Of a DNA stretch of 64,000 bases, positions 11,676 to 23,475 are shown one piece after another. The stretch's first letter is position 1. Each line of letters begins with the position of its first letter. Below the pieces are notes generated by a model that had not been told where the DNA came from, did no database searches, and saw only the letters and a program-made list of their open reading frames with translations. The stretch is from positions 3,158,359 to 3,222,358 of the forward strand of contig NC_089272.1 of NCBI RefSeq assembly GCF_963678975.1, in the 5' to 3' direction. Source of the DNA: Dysidea avara. Lineage: Eukaryota > Porifera > Demospongiae > Dictyoceratida > Dysideidae. The position numbers and the translations under genes are program-made.

Positions 11676-11936
11676 TAGGCGGTGGAGACCGGGGCATCCC
11701 CTCCCCCCCACCCCACTTCTATGGGACAATGTTTACAAGAAAAGATCGAGACACTCTAATAGAGCAGTCACAGTATTCAGAGAAGTAGTGTAGCAAGCTA
11801 CTTAGCTACGTATGTGTAGTTATAAATAAGGCGGATATAGGGCAACTATTGTCAGCTGGTATAGTTACCTTTTTTTGGTCCAACTTACAGCTGCATGGCC
11901 TGGCCTCCTCACTCTTTGGTCTACTCCCCAAGTGTA
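11676..11936 (+). repeat. Dispersed repeat, forward copy of 5951-6281
   Basis: Begins CATAGGCGGTGGAGACC with a C-rich tract next to it and contains ACTCTAATAGAGCAGTCAC at 11753-11771. It matches the reverse complement of 5951-6281 with small indels. Confidence 0.65.
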
Positions 11937-12959
11937 TGGCTGCATACATGCACCTGCACATGCAACAGTCATATATGATAAGTATAACTCCTAGCCTAAA
12001 TTAACTGATATGATATTCCAAATTTAGCCAGTCCAATAGTGTTGCCGTGAATGCAGGACGAATAAAATACTGTGCCATCAAAAATAGCTAATCTGCAAAA
12101 TGATAAAGCTGTGATACTGATCATGAGTAATGAAAATCAGTGCTTTACTATTGCTATATTGTTAATGATAAAGCTGCACATGCAAATAAAGATATATATG
12201 AGCATTGAAAGCACATGCAATATTATAATCTGACCTTCAATAGCTAAGTCTTATAGTTGCTGAACAAGAGTGATCAATATTATATCACCCTATAAGGTAA
12301 ACTGTTATCATATAAAACCTTGAAACAAGCTTAAAATTTGCAAGAAGCTATTACATACATATATCTATACTACGAAGTTGCAGCAGATATAATTATAATT
12401 CTTAATATCAGCATGTACCCATGGATACACGCAAACAGAATATAATCATGTTGCTTTGCATCAACAGTTTAGCAACAATTATGACTCACATCTATGCACA
12501 GGTACTAATCTCAAGTGGCTATCTACACCTATACTATGGTCAGCTTGATAAGCTACGAAGATCTATACATATAAGCTGTTGGTAATGAACTGAAGCTAGA
12601 AATTAGAATAAAACAGTTAATAGCAGAAAAAGTTAATAGGATATCTGCACATATATAGCTATAGTTTGACAGCAGTAAAAAGTTTTCTCTCCCAAGCATC
12701 AACTTCTGGTGTTGATGCGATATTTACATTCACTGTATAAATGTTGTTCACAATTACTTCTACTACACGTTTGATCATTAAAAGTTATGCTGCATTTCAT
12801 TAAAGGTTTAATACATTAAGGGAATTGTAGAATCTCATGCTTATAAATATAAGCACTTTCATCCAAAGTTAATATCAATGCTGAGAGCATATTATTGTAT
12901 AATACAATAATTGTATGACCCATGGCCACATTATAGCTAGTCGGTGGTGAATCTATACT

Positions 12960-13225
12960 GCAAAAATTAGTAGTGAATTTCTACCATATATAAATATATA
13001 CTGTTTAGTGATGTTCACTACTTATGCTGTAGTTATGCAGTGACCTTCACTACTCTTTTGTAGTGACCCTAACTACATAGCTATAGCAGTGAACAACACT
13101 ACATGTTAATGAGGGTCATTACAAAATTAGTTGTGAGCATCACAACACAAAAATTAATAGTGAGTATTGCGGCAGGCATATTATAGTAGTGACCTTTGCT
13201 GCATTTAGCATAGTGACCTTCACTA
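12960..13225. repeat. Cluster of short imperfect TAGTGA/TCACTA repeats
   Basis: TAGTGACCTTCACTA-like units and fragments recur at irregular spacing, e.g. near 13030, 13050, 13185 and 13210, some as direct and some as inverted copies. No fixed period. Confidence 0.5.
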
Positions 13226-13313
13226 GTTTGTTTCACTGTGTAGAGAGAGGATTCACTCTGAAGCGCCTTAGTGCACTCCTCAGAAATGTGTGGTACGGTG
13301 TTATTGTTAAATC

Positions 13314-13690
13314 TTACCATTCAGAGTTCAGACCTTCTAAAAGCATTTGATGTCTTGAAAAGTAGCACAACAACATTACAATTATTTTTAAAGCTTTTTG
13401 TACATTGAAGGTTCTGGATAACATTTTAAACTTATGAGTGGGTGACTTAACATTTAATGTGGGTCCCTGTCTGGTCAGTATTATGGCTTCTGTCTTGAGA
13501 CTGCATGGGTGTACTCCCACGAGTTGTTACCTCTATGCAAACTACTTTACTTATCTGTCTGGGATGAAAAATACATTCACAAGGTTTTAACTCATAAAGT
13601 AAAGCAGATTTATGCCAAGGTATGTTGTCAAGTATATGCATGAAACTCAAGGCCTCCACATCATATGCATGTCATGGGGGCTTTACTCGT
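13314..13690 (-). pseudogene. Decayed LINE reverse transcriptase fragment
   Basis: On the reverse strand two overlapping frames together resemble the region after the RT catalytic core of non-LTR retrotransposons: HPCSLKTEAIILTR (compare the usual HPxKTExMxL), followed by GPTLNVKS. The match switches frame and has stops between pieces, so it is a relic. No YxDD motif is present. Confidence 0.4.
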
Positions 13691-14564
13691 CTAAAATAGC
13701 ATACACCTGGCTACGCTACTTGATATGCTGGTAATTAATTTTGAAAACTAAATTTGTTTTAAATGAACTGGCATTAAACAATTTGGTCTAGAAATAGAAT
13801 TAATGAATAATAATTTGTGTTCTGAAAAGGCTGTAGGCACTTCACCACGTATAGGAACACCTGTAGATTAAGATCATAACTTAATTCCCATGGCTTTAGT
13901 CATAACAAAACGTGTTACAGTATTTCTTCCCACACAACACCTACTGTATTGAACCCACTCAGTCTAATTTGTACAATTAGTTATAGGTTATCACCAATGT
14001 ACCAAAAAGAGACATCATTGATTGGTTGCCTGGCATAAAATTGATGATGTCACTAATAGAGTTAAGGTCACCAGTGATTGTACTGGTTTGTATAATTGTT
14101 TAAACTTTTTTTATGGAGCTATTGTCACAGGTCTACAGTGTGATAGCACTTGCAATAATAAAACTGTAAATGGGTAGTTGGTATTGTTAACTTGGAAGTT
14201 AGCTACACTGTATAGTGTGTGCACGCCAAGACTACATGTTGTCAAAGGATCAAGTCACCACTGGGTCTGAGATGTTTCCTGCATTCAACACAATGCTTAT
14301 CCCCTTCTGTTATTTCTTATGTATAGCAGTGTTTGGCTGTAGAAATTCTGACTCTATTATGTAGTTAGGTTACTTAAGCTAATTCTATTGTTCAACTATT
14401 GTATTCAAATATGTAATCTAATTGCTGCTGCTAAAGTGTACTTACTTACTCTTTCTGTCTCCTAAATTCAGAACTTTAAATAATTCTTTGGGTTGAACCA
14501 TATACATTGATGAATTTGAACAGTTTTGTCAGGGTGGTACGACAGTCAAACTATGGTGGATTTT

Positions 14565-14672
14565 CACAAACACACATATACACACATGCACGCACGTGAA
14601 CATGCACACACGTTCATGCACACACATACATGCAGACATAACACACACATGCAGACATACGCACACATGCAC
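14565..14672. repeat. CA-rich low-complexity tract
   Basis: Degenerate (CA)n with interspersed CATGCA units. The reading frame through it (14526-14789) is an artefact of the repeat. Confidence 0.8.
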
Positions 14673-14774
14673 AAAGCCTCCATTGATCATGTAAAGCACA
14701 GTCAGCCAGCTCTGGGATGTCTGTGCATCACTCAGGCACTTATGTTTTGTACAGGAGGACTGTCCAGGTCTTAC

Positions 14775-15070
14775 AGAGAGAGACCATGAGGCCTGAAGTT
14801 TCTGACAATGATCCCAACACCGCTAAGCAAGATAAGGGTAGTTGGATCCCCCATCTTAACATTAGCTAGGTACTGATTGATGCTACCACTGGCTAGGCTG
14901 TTAATTCCCAATAGTTGACACCAGACCACCAGATCACCCAATATACAGCTGGGCAGACTAGAGCAATGTGAGTAAAGTTTCTTGCTCAAGGAAACAACAA
15001 CACCATCTTAGTAAAGTAGGGCATCAAACCTGGAATCTTTCAATTACCAGACCAACTTGGCTATGCTGCC
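14775..15070 (-). mobile_element. tRNA-derived SINE
   Basis: Read on the reverse strand from 15070, it starts with a tRNA-like head: an A-box-like ATAGCCAAGTTGGTC (15048-15062) and a B-box GGTTTGATGCC (15020-15030). The body follows with CCTTGAGCAAGAAACTTTAC and CACATTGCTCTAGTCTGCCC. That body resembles a conserved central domain shared by SINEs of many invertebrates. It sits in intron 1, antisense, about 140 bp before the giant exon. The cloverleaf is degenerate, so it is not a functional tRNA. Confidence 0.65.
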
Positions 15071-15209
15071 TTACATCTTGTGTGCAAATCTCCCAAGAAA
15101 ACTTCAGATAGCATCAAACTTAGTGTAACGTATACATCGTGTGTTTAATGGAAGATGCTGTCCAATTAGCATAATTATACAAGTTTTTGTTGGTGTATAT
15201 TTCTTCTAG

Positions 15210-18200
15210 ATGGAGATTTCCTATCATGTCTCATGGAGAAGAAATTCAAGAGGAGGTGGTAGCTGTTCTTCTCTTACAGTTAACAATGGCCTCCTGCTCC
15301 GTGGAGAAGGCAGCATGGTGTGCCAGTACGGTTGTTCAGGTACTATTACTACAATGTCATACATTTGTACTGACTTCAGCATTGATGAAAACTGGTCATT
15401 TGGAGAATATCGCATTGCTTATAATTTTACTGATCGTACTGAAGATACTATTGCAATTGGCTTTACAGGACGTTGTTGGATTTCCCCATTAGGCTGTAAC
15501 TGGAATATCTCCACAACATTTTCTCTCAACATAAGGAATGATACTGGTCATATCAATTCATCTCCTCGTGCTATAACCACTCCTGTTCTACGTTTACAAC
15601 AAGGATGTAACCACACTATTCCTCTAGCAGTCAGTGATCCAGATGGTGACATCATTAAGTGTAGGTGGGCTGTAGGTAGGGAATGTGCAGGTGTCTGTAA
15701 TGTAACTGCCTTTCCTGGAGCACAGCTTGATAGTGATACATGTACTATACACTATGAAGCTAATAGGGGAGCTAGAGTTTGGGCTGCTGCAGTAATGATA
15801 GAAGACTTTATTCCTGGTTCACTGCGACCTATCAGTAGTGTTGCTCTTCAGTTTATTGTGCTGGTAGTTGCTTCCACTGACCCATGTTCTCAACAACCAG
15901 AATTCATTGACCCAACACCACTACAAGGATCATGTGTAGCAGTTCCACCAGGAATAACGTTCGCTACACAATTGACTGCTACTAGTGGTAGTTCAAGTGC
16001 CTCAATAACTGAAATACAAACTGTTTCACCAATTGGAACTAGAAGGGGAGAGTTACAGCAATTTTCAGGCACTAATATCTACTTTGTTAATATTACATGG
16101 GAGCCTGCAGCTAACCAATTGAATGAGTCATTCATGTTTTGCTATGTAGCTGTCAATTCTGTGGGTCTAGCTAGTGAACAGTCTTGTATACAACTTTTGG
16201 CTGGTACGTTTCCACCAACACCTAACCCAGGTGAATCTGTGCCCAGTCAACACCTAGTTCACCCATCCAACATCACCTTACCTATTTCATTTGATAGGAA
16301 CATACAACGCCCCTCAGTGACTGCTTACATTGTCTTTTATAAATTCAATTCAGGAAGAGAAATATATAGGATTGATGTAGCATTATCGCCAGAAGTGGAT
16401 TTTGACAAGCCAAGACAACTTGTAGTTTCTCCCAACTTTTTGTTTGCTGAAAAAGGAAAATTTTACATTAATTTACAGAGAGGAGTTGTGAGAGGTACCG
16501 AGGGGTGTGGACCACCTAACGAGCCAGTAACCAGTAGAACATTTTGGACATTTGAAGTTTTAGATGTTACTCCACCAGTCCTCAGATATATTCAGAACCC
16601 CACATTGAGTAATGGTAACATTTCTTTGTCATGGGAGAGTAATGAGAATGTAACATGGGAATGTAGTCTTGTAGTAAATTCCATAACATCTTCAGTTAAT
16701 TGTTCAGGAGCTAACTGGAGAGGATATAATCTCAGTGAGGGTAGGTATGAATTAATGATCACTGCAACTGATGATGCTGGCAATGTGGCAACATTAGTAC
16801 ACACATTTGAGGTTGATCTGACACCACCTACTGTTACTATAGTACGAGTGCCTCCATCATTATCCAATCAAGTAAGGTCAACTATTAGATTTTCATGTGA
16901 CGAGTTTTGCACTGCAGAATGTCAGTTATCATCTGATGTATCAGAAGGTAGTCCGATTTCTTGTAACAGTAGGTCATTTATTACACCCAGTTTGCAGCAT
17001 AACAACAGCTACACATTGTCCATAATAGCTTTGGACCGCATTGGCAACAGAGCTCAGCCTGTATCTTATCAATGGGAAACAGATTTTGTTAGCCCAGTTG
17101 TTTTTGGTGTTAGTAATACAAGTGTTCCATGTAGCAAAATAAGTCCAGTTATTACAGGCCAAGCAGAGGCATCAGATGACAGGTCCACATTTACATCTCT
17201 GACTTACAGTGACCAAAACCTTGGCTGTTTCATTAGAAGAACTTGGGTAGCTATGGATGATGCTGATAACAGAGCTCAGTTGGTTCAAACCATAGAACTG
17301 GAGTTCTCCCCAGTCTTGTTCCTTTCACCTCAGCTATCATTTCCTTGTGATAGTGCTTCAGGTGTGATCCAGATACCAGAGAATACTATCACTACTCCAA
17401 ATCCTTGTAGACTTCCTCTTCAGCTTTCTTTTGAGGACTCTGTTAGTGAGCACAATTGTCCTAGTGAGTTTGTGCGAAACTGGACAGTAAATATTTGTGG
17501 CAGCACTGTATCACACTCGCAGAATATTTCTTTGTTTGATGTTTGTCCTGTGCATGCATGTGGTAGAAATGAGAGCACTCCACGTGGAGTATGTACTTTT
17601 GGGGAATGTCAGTGCAGCAGACCATTTTTTGGAGAAGACTGTGATGATCTTATCCATGAGCCAATTGCTGATATAGTAAGAACTATTCCATTACAGGAAG
17701 CTCAGCAGTTTTCCACTGTGTTAAATGTATCTCAAGGCACTCCTCCATTAACATGGACATTGGTATTTGGACCACCCCAGTTGAGGGTGGACCAGTTTAC
17801 TGGACAAGTTAGTTGGGATAGAGTTCGAGCTGGTAATCACACTATTATAGTGCAAGTAGAAAATCAGGTTGGACAAGATGAGATTTCATGGAACCTTACA
17901 GTAATACCAGGATACAGTACCTTCTTGAATCCCGTTTCTCCTAGAATATTTCCTAAAGCGCAACCAATTGTATTAACTGGAATAGTCCAGTATACACCAG
18001 ACAATGTAGTAAGAGATTTACTTGTGGGTTTTGTGCCAGTATACATTGACATTACTAGCAATGGGGTAACTAGAACACTGGTGACAGTCACAGATAGAGA
18101 TGGCAGTTATTCATTGACATTTTATCCTGCTATGACTGAACATGGACTCTACCAAGCTACATCCAGACATCCAAGTGTATCACAAACTACCACACAAACT

Positions 18201-21200
18201 GAATGGGGAATATTAGGGTTAACAGCTATACCAAATAGGATCAGTTTGACTGGAGAGGCAATCAGTGGGTTTGAAGAGATCTTCCATAATGTTACAATTG
18301 TATCAAATGGTGGACCTGGAGACTTAGATGAACTAAGTGCTACTTCATCACTTAGAGATGCAGGGACTGTTAATGTAACTGTGTTACTTGAAGGGCTACC
18401 TTTTAATGGTACACTTACAGCTGGGAACCAAGTGGCTGTAAGCATTTTGATTAAGACCTTAACTCCACTTAGTGGCTCTTTTGCAATACTTATAGGAAGT
18501 AGGCAAGGTACTTCACTACAAATCAGTGTAAGCTTTCAAATTAGACCAATTTTGCCAAGTTTTCTGATTGAGCCATCATCATTGAACACCAGAATAATCC
18601 GGGGTACATCAAGGATATTTGAAATCACTGTGACAAACACTGGGAGAATTACAGCCAATAACATCCGACCGTTACTGCCTAGTAACAATGTAATATCACT
18701 TGTGAGCTTTGGGAATGCACAACAAAATGGAAGCAGCCTAGACTTGGGGACTGGACAAAGTGCCATGTTGTCTCTTTTAGTTCAAACACCAGAAACACAG
18801 TCACTTGGTGAGATATCTACAACTATTGCTGTGATCAGCGCACAAGTGTCTGCATCCATTCCTGTTACATTAACAGTGTCCTCTGATGTGTTAATGAATT
18901 TGACAGTTTTTGTGGAGGATGAGTTCACGTATTTTGCATCTGATGAGCCATTAGTCAATGATGCAGCTATTACACTGATTAACTATCAACGTGGTATTAG
19001 GATCACACTAACAACTGAGGCTGGTAATGGTACAGTGACATTTATCAACATTCATGAAGATCGTTATGAAATGTTTGTAGAAGCTCCTGATCATCTAACA
19101 GTTCACCAGGTCATAATCACATCAGTGGATGATCCAGTTATTCCAGTATTTATGCAGAGACAAACAGTGACATACACATGGAGTGTGACTCCTGTTACAT
19201 TTGAAGACAACTATGTTCTCACTGTTGAAGCAGATTTTGTAACACGTGTCCCCATACCAATAGTGACAGTAACTCCAGAGGAAATTGATCTCGAACTATT
19301 TGAACTTGGCTTCTACAGTGCATTGCAAATAAACATCACTAACCAAGGTCTTATCAGAGCTAATGATGGTCAGTTGCAGTTCCCAGATGGTCATCCATTT
19401 CTGGAGTTTATCTCAGATACAACTGAACTGGGTGATATAGAGCCACTGTCATCCACTATTGTAACTATCAATGTATCACGTAGAAGCATTGAGAAACGTG
19501 TAGTACCTGTGGCTGTAGCAGCTGGAGCTGTCTTGAGAATAGGAGCAGGGTTGGCAGCTAGGGCAGCTGGAGCAGCAGCAAGAGCAGCAGTTGCAGCAGC
19601 AAGGAGTGCAATACGCAGAACAGCGAGAAATCTAGCTACATCAACAAGAGCTCAGTGGATTACTTATGCCGTTCAGGTAGCGTACAGCTATGTGTGTCGT
19701 GGTGAAATAACACGAACAATCCCAGTAGTGTTGAAGAAACTAGTACTTATTGAATCACTGGTACCTCAACCTATTGTAACTCAAATTGGTTGTATTAGCT
19801 GTAGTATAAGAGGACCATCAGTTACAGTTGATGGGCCGACATTTAACTTTCGAGGATACTCAGCTAGAACACCGGCCTTTTGTGACCCATGCATTCAAGC
19901 CTTGGTTGGTTGTGCTCCAACTCCCAGTCTTCCTCTTATTGGGTGTATACCATTATACTTGAGCGGGTCACGTCCTCTTCAATCAACTGTGGATGCCATT
20001 AATTGGGTTAGTTGTGCAATAAATTTTAAGTGGTTAACTTGGATTACTTGTGGGGTCAATGTAGCCTCAATGTGTTTAGATGTCAACATTGGTAAAAAGC
20101 GACAAAGTCTGGGTAGAAGTGTAAATGAACTAGAGGAAGCCATGTATCCTGTCCTTCAAAGTATTGACCTTGCTATTGAAGTGCTTGGAGATGAAGCTTG
20201 GCTATCTGTTGGAGATCCCTTGTGGGTATCAAATATTTTACAGCCATCTTTGGATGACAGCAGTGATGCAGGTATACTAATATCTACCGGGGAATACTCT
20301 ACTATCCTTACAGCTCCTCCTCCCAATGGAACAACAACAGAAATGATTCAAAGATTAGTGGAACGACTAAACAATACATTACAGGGCTGGAGTAATGGTC
20401 AGTTAGAACCAGTGGAAGGAACAAACATGGTTTCATTTAGTACTGTTGAGGAGTTGAGCAATACCATAAACACTTACAATAATATAGCTATTGACAAGGG
20501 GTTCTCATCATATATAGAGGCTTACAGTTTTGCTAGTGGTGAAATTAATCAACTGGAGAGTTGGGAAGAGGAAGAAGGTGTGTGTGCCGTAGTTAGGATT
20601 CGTATTGAACAAGAACTGGCAGTGACCAGAACAGCATTCCTAGCTAGACTAGAAATTGAGAATATGGAGGCTGCTCCACTTCAAGATGGATCTCTGGAAT
20701 TTATAATAACTAACTCTGGCACAGGAGAACAAGCCACTCACTTGTTTGCTATTGGTAATGGAAGTTTGTCTGGTTCACTGACTGATGGTGATGGTGGGTG
20801 GACACTACCTAGTGAAGCATCAGGAAGTATAGAGTGGCTCATAATACCATTTTCTGAAGCAGCTCCAGAATCTGATCGATCTTATGGTGTTGGTGGTACT
20901 CTTAGGTATTCTTTAGATGATGAGAATATCACCATTCCTCTAGTTCCAACAGTTATCACTGTTATACCTGACCCTTCTTTACTAGTTCACTACTTTTGGG
21001 AAAGATTTGTAGTTGGAGATGATCCATTCACTGATGAGGTGGAAGATTCTGTACCATTCACTCTTGGAGTGGCTGTGAAAAATTCTGGTCATGGAGTAGC
21101 CAGTAGTCTTCAGATCACTTCAGGACAACCAGAAATAATTGAAAATGAGAGAGGACTGTTAATAAATTTTATGATAATTGGTGCAATGATTGGTAATGGA

Positions 21201-21867
21201 AGTATTGAGCCATCTTTAACAGTGATGTTTGGAGATGTTCCTCCGGATGCAACCAAAGTAGTAAGATGGCAGATAATATCAAGTTTACAAGGGGAGTTTA
21301 GGAATTACTCTGCTACATTTGAGAACATCAATCCACTTGGTGATCCAAACCTCTCAATTCTTGATGAATTAGAAATTCATGAACTAATCAGAAATGTAAG
21401 AATATACAATTCACCAGAAGATGATGGAGTACTAGATTTCCTTGTTAATGAATTAGACGATCTTCTAGCATTCCCTGATGCTTTGTACAGTAGTAAAACA
21501 CTTGAACATTATAATGTCAGTGTTGGTACCATATTGTCTGTACGTAGTATAACAACAACATTACTGGAGGTGAGGACATTTACTAACACTACAGGATGGG
21601 TATACTACAGATATGCAGACTCAGAAAACTTACTGAGTACCACAGCTCCTGCTATTAATGCTACCAAGAGGGAAGGGAATTATACTACTTCAATACCATC
21701 AGAGAACTCCTGGATAACAAGGGATGAAGATATAATCACAAGACTTGACACTTTCTATCTTCACATTTTTGACAACATTACAACAAATGGTGAAATGGTT
21801 TTCAACATGAGCTTGTGTACTTCTGACTGCCCTCTTGCTGGAATGCGTTTTTCAAGATCTCCAACAG
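15210..21867 (+). CDS. Giant 6,658-bp exon of the large secreted protein gene
   Basis: It continues exon 1 in frame (EISYHVSWRRNSRG) for 2,219 codons with no stop, and ends CCAACAG/gtaaat in phase 1. The run-on to a stop at 21884 is intronic. Visible parts (residues of this exon): a DPDGDIIKCRWA segment near 145; paired-Cys Ig-like repeats 450-750; an EGF-like domain 779-811 with GVCTFGECQCSRPFFGEDC; a PxxTWTL...GQVSWD Ig-like repeat about 818-900; a DRDGSYSLTF carboxypeptidase-regulatory-like repeat near 955-970; several beta-sandwich repeats to 1430; an Ala/Arg-rich helix 1434-1485; a Cys-rich block 1526-1635; and a C-terminal region 1780-2130 with DDPFTDEVEDSVPF, LGVAV, QPEIIENERGLLINF and DELEIHELI. 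Many N-x-S/T sites and no membrane helix point to a secreted matrix or surface protein. Function unknown. Confidence 0.85.
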
Positions 21868-23180
21868 GTAAATATTCAATGTAACATTGTATATAACTAC
21901 TAAACAATCTGGACTTAAGAATTCTCCTTACTGTCAAATTATAATGTACTTTGATTCTTTATTTTTTTGTCAATTCCCATTTACCTTTAGCAAATGTTAT
22001 CTAATCCAAAACAACCAAGCTGTAAAAAAAGAGTGTGGCCCTCAAAAAGGCTATAGTGGAAAAAGATGTGAAATCCAAGGTGGCGGCCAAAAAATGGCTG
22101 TGATGGTACAGGTATGTTCAGCAGCCAATTTTGGCAGGTTTTGATAAACCTGTTTTTTTGCCAGTTTTGGCAACATTCAGTATCATACTTTTGCCAATTG
22201 TGGCAAAATTAGGCTTATTCCAGATGTTGGTAAATTTAGCATTGTCCATATTTTGCCAAATGTAGATCCAACATGTTGCCATTTTTGTCAATCTATTGGG
22301 TTCCATATTTTGCAGCTTTTGGGTTATTGCCAAAGTTGGAACACCCTTAAAAGCAAAGTCTGGCAATGTAAAGAATTTTATTTTGCCATTGTTGGCAATT
22401 TACGAAATGCAACTTCAAAGTTGTGACAATAACAGAATTAATATAAAAGTTACCAAGCTTCCAAAAACTGGCTCTTTTTATTAAGTCCAAATTTGGCAGG
22501 ACCTTTTTTTTTGTCAAATTTGGCAATAATTCGTAACCCCCATTATTGCCAACATTGGCATTATGTGGGATCTGAATTATTGCAAAAAAATAGAGCAACT
22601 TATTTTCCTTGGCAAGCTAAGGAGAATATACACAGCATTGTCATGGAACCAGTAAGTGCTTCAATTTCTCTCACAAGCATCTCAACAGTTATTCCAAAAT
22701 TGGAAGGTATCAGGTTTTACTTATATAGTGGTGTGTGTAACCATTGATTGTGGGATTGAGTTTCCATTTTTGGCAAGAAATAATATGTTTATAATTATCG
22801 TTTTTATTGCCAAGTTTGGCATGCCTACTTCATGCCAATAATGGAATCTTGGAAATTCTAACTTGCCAATTTGAAGAATCAAAATTAAACTTGCTAATTT
22901 TGGAAAGTATAAACTTACACCAACATTGGATATTATGAAACTTGCCAATTTTGGTAATTACAGAACTTGCCCATTTTGGAAATTTTATAAATTTACCAAG
23001 TTTGGACTTATAATCTTGCCAATTTCGGTAGCTATAAAAGCTTCCAGTTTTAAACCCCAAACTGAAATTCAATCCCACAATTAAAAGAAACGTTTGCAAC
23101 TATAAAAGGACATGGAATTTATGCCACTTTTGGAAATAACATAAAGCTGCTAGTGATATGTTTTTGAAGCAGCTATAAAA

Positions 23181-23295
23181 GTTGCCAGTTTTGGCAGCTT
23201 TCGAAGTTGCCAGTTTTGGCAGCTTTTGAAGTTGCCAGTTTTGGCAGCTTTTGAAGTTGCCAGTTTTGGCAGCTTTGAAAGTTGCCAAAAATGGC
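23181..23295. repeat. 25-bp tandem repeat, about 4.5 copies
   Basis: GTTGCCAGTTTTGGCAGCTT starts at 23181, 23206, 23231 and 23256, and a diverged copy at 23281. Each unit contains a small inverted repeat (TGCCA/TGGCA). Looser versions of the motif fill 22,100-23,050. Confidence 0.9.
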
Positions 23296-23341
23296 AAAAA
23301 ATAGGTTTATCAAAACCTGCCAAAAATGGTTCAGGAACATA

Positions 23342-23475
23342 CCTCGATGGTAGGTTAATGGCAAAATTTTTAATTACGACAATTCAGGTGAATTTGTGTT
23401 GCCTCCTCCACTAGGATTCGACACCAAATTCACCTGAATTGTCATAATAAAAATTTTTGCCATTGACCTACCATC
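23342..23475. repeat. Hairpin with about 55-bp arms
   Basis: GATGGTAGGTTAATGGCAAA and GACAATTCAGGTGAATTTG are mirrored after a short loop by CAAATTCACCTGAATTGTC and TTTTTGCCATTGACCTACC. It lies at the right end of the nested element, just inside its terminal repeat. Confidence 0.8.

Larger units (their letters stand above)
11565..15209. other. Intron 1 of the large secreted protein gene
   Basis: The donor is GTGAGA and the acceptor TTTCTTCTAG. Contents: dispersed repeat 11676-11936, a stretch of short TAGTGA-type repeats 12960-13225, LINE remnant 13314-13690, CA-rich DNA 14565-14672 and a SINE 14775-15070. The remainder (about 11,940-12,950 and 13,700-14,560) shows nothing recognisable. Confidence 0.6.

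Noticed and set aside
14526-14789. 87-codon His/Thr-rich protein
   Set aside because: It is a translation of a degenerate CA repeat.
15020-15062. Functional tRNA gene on the minus strand
   Set aside because: A- and B-box-like sequences are present, but the arms do not pair as a cloverleaf and a SINE body follows directly.
21868-21884. Stop codon after SPTGKYSM as the C-terminus of the giant protein
   Set aside because: A consensus donor CAG/gtaaat lies at 21865-21873 and the remaining codons look intronic; the phase matches other introns of the locus.
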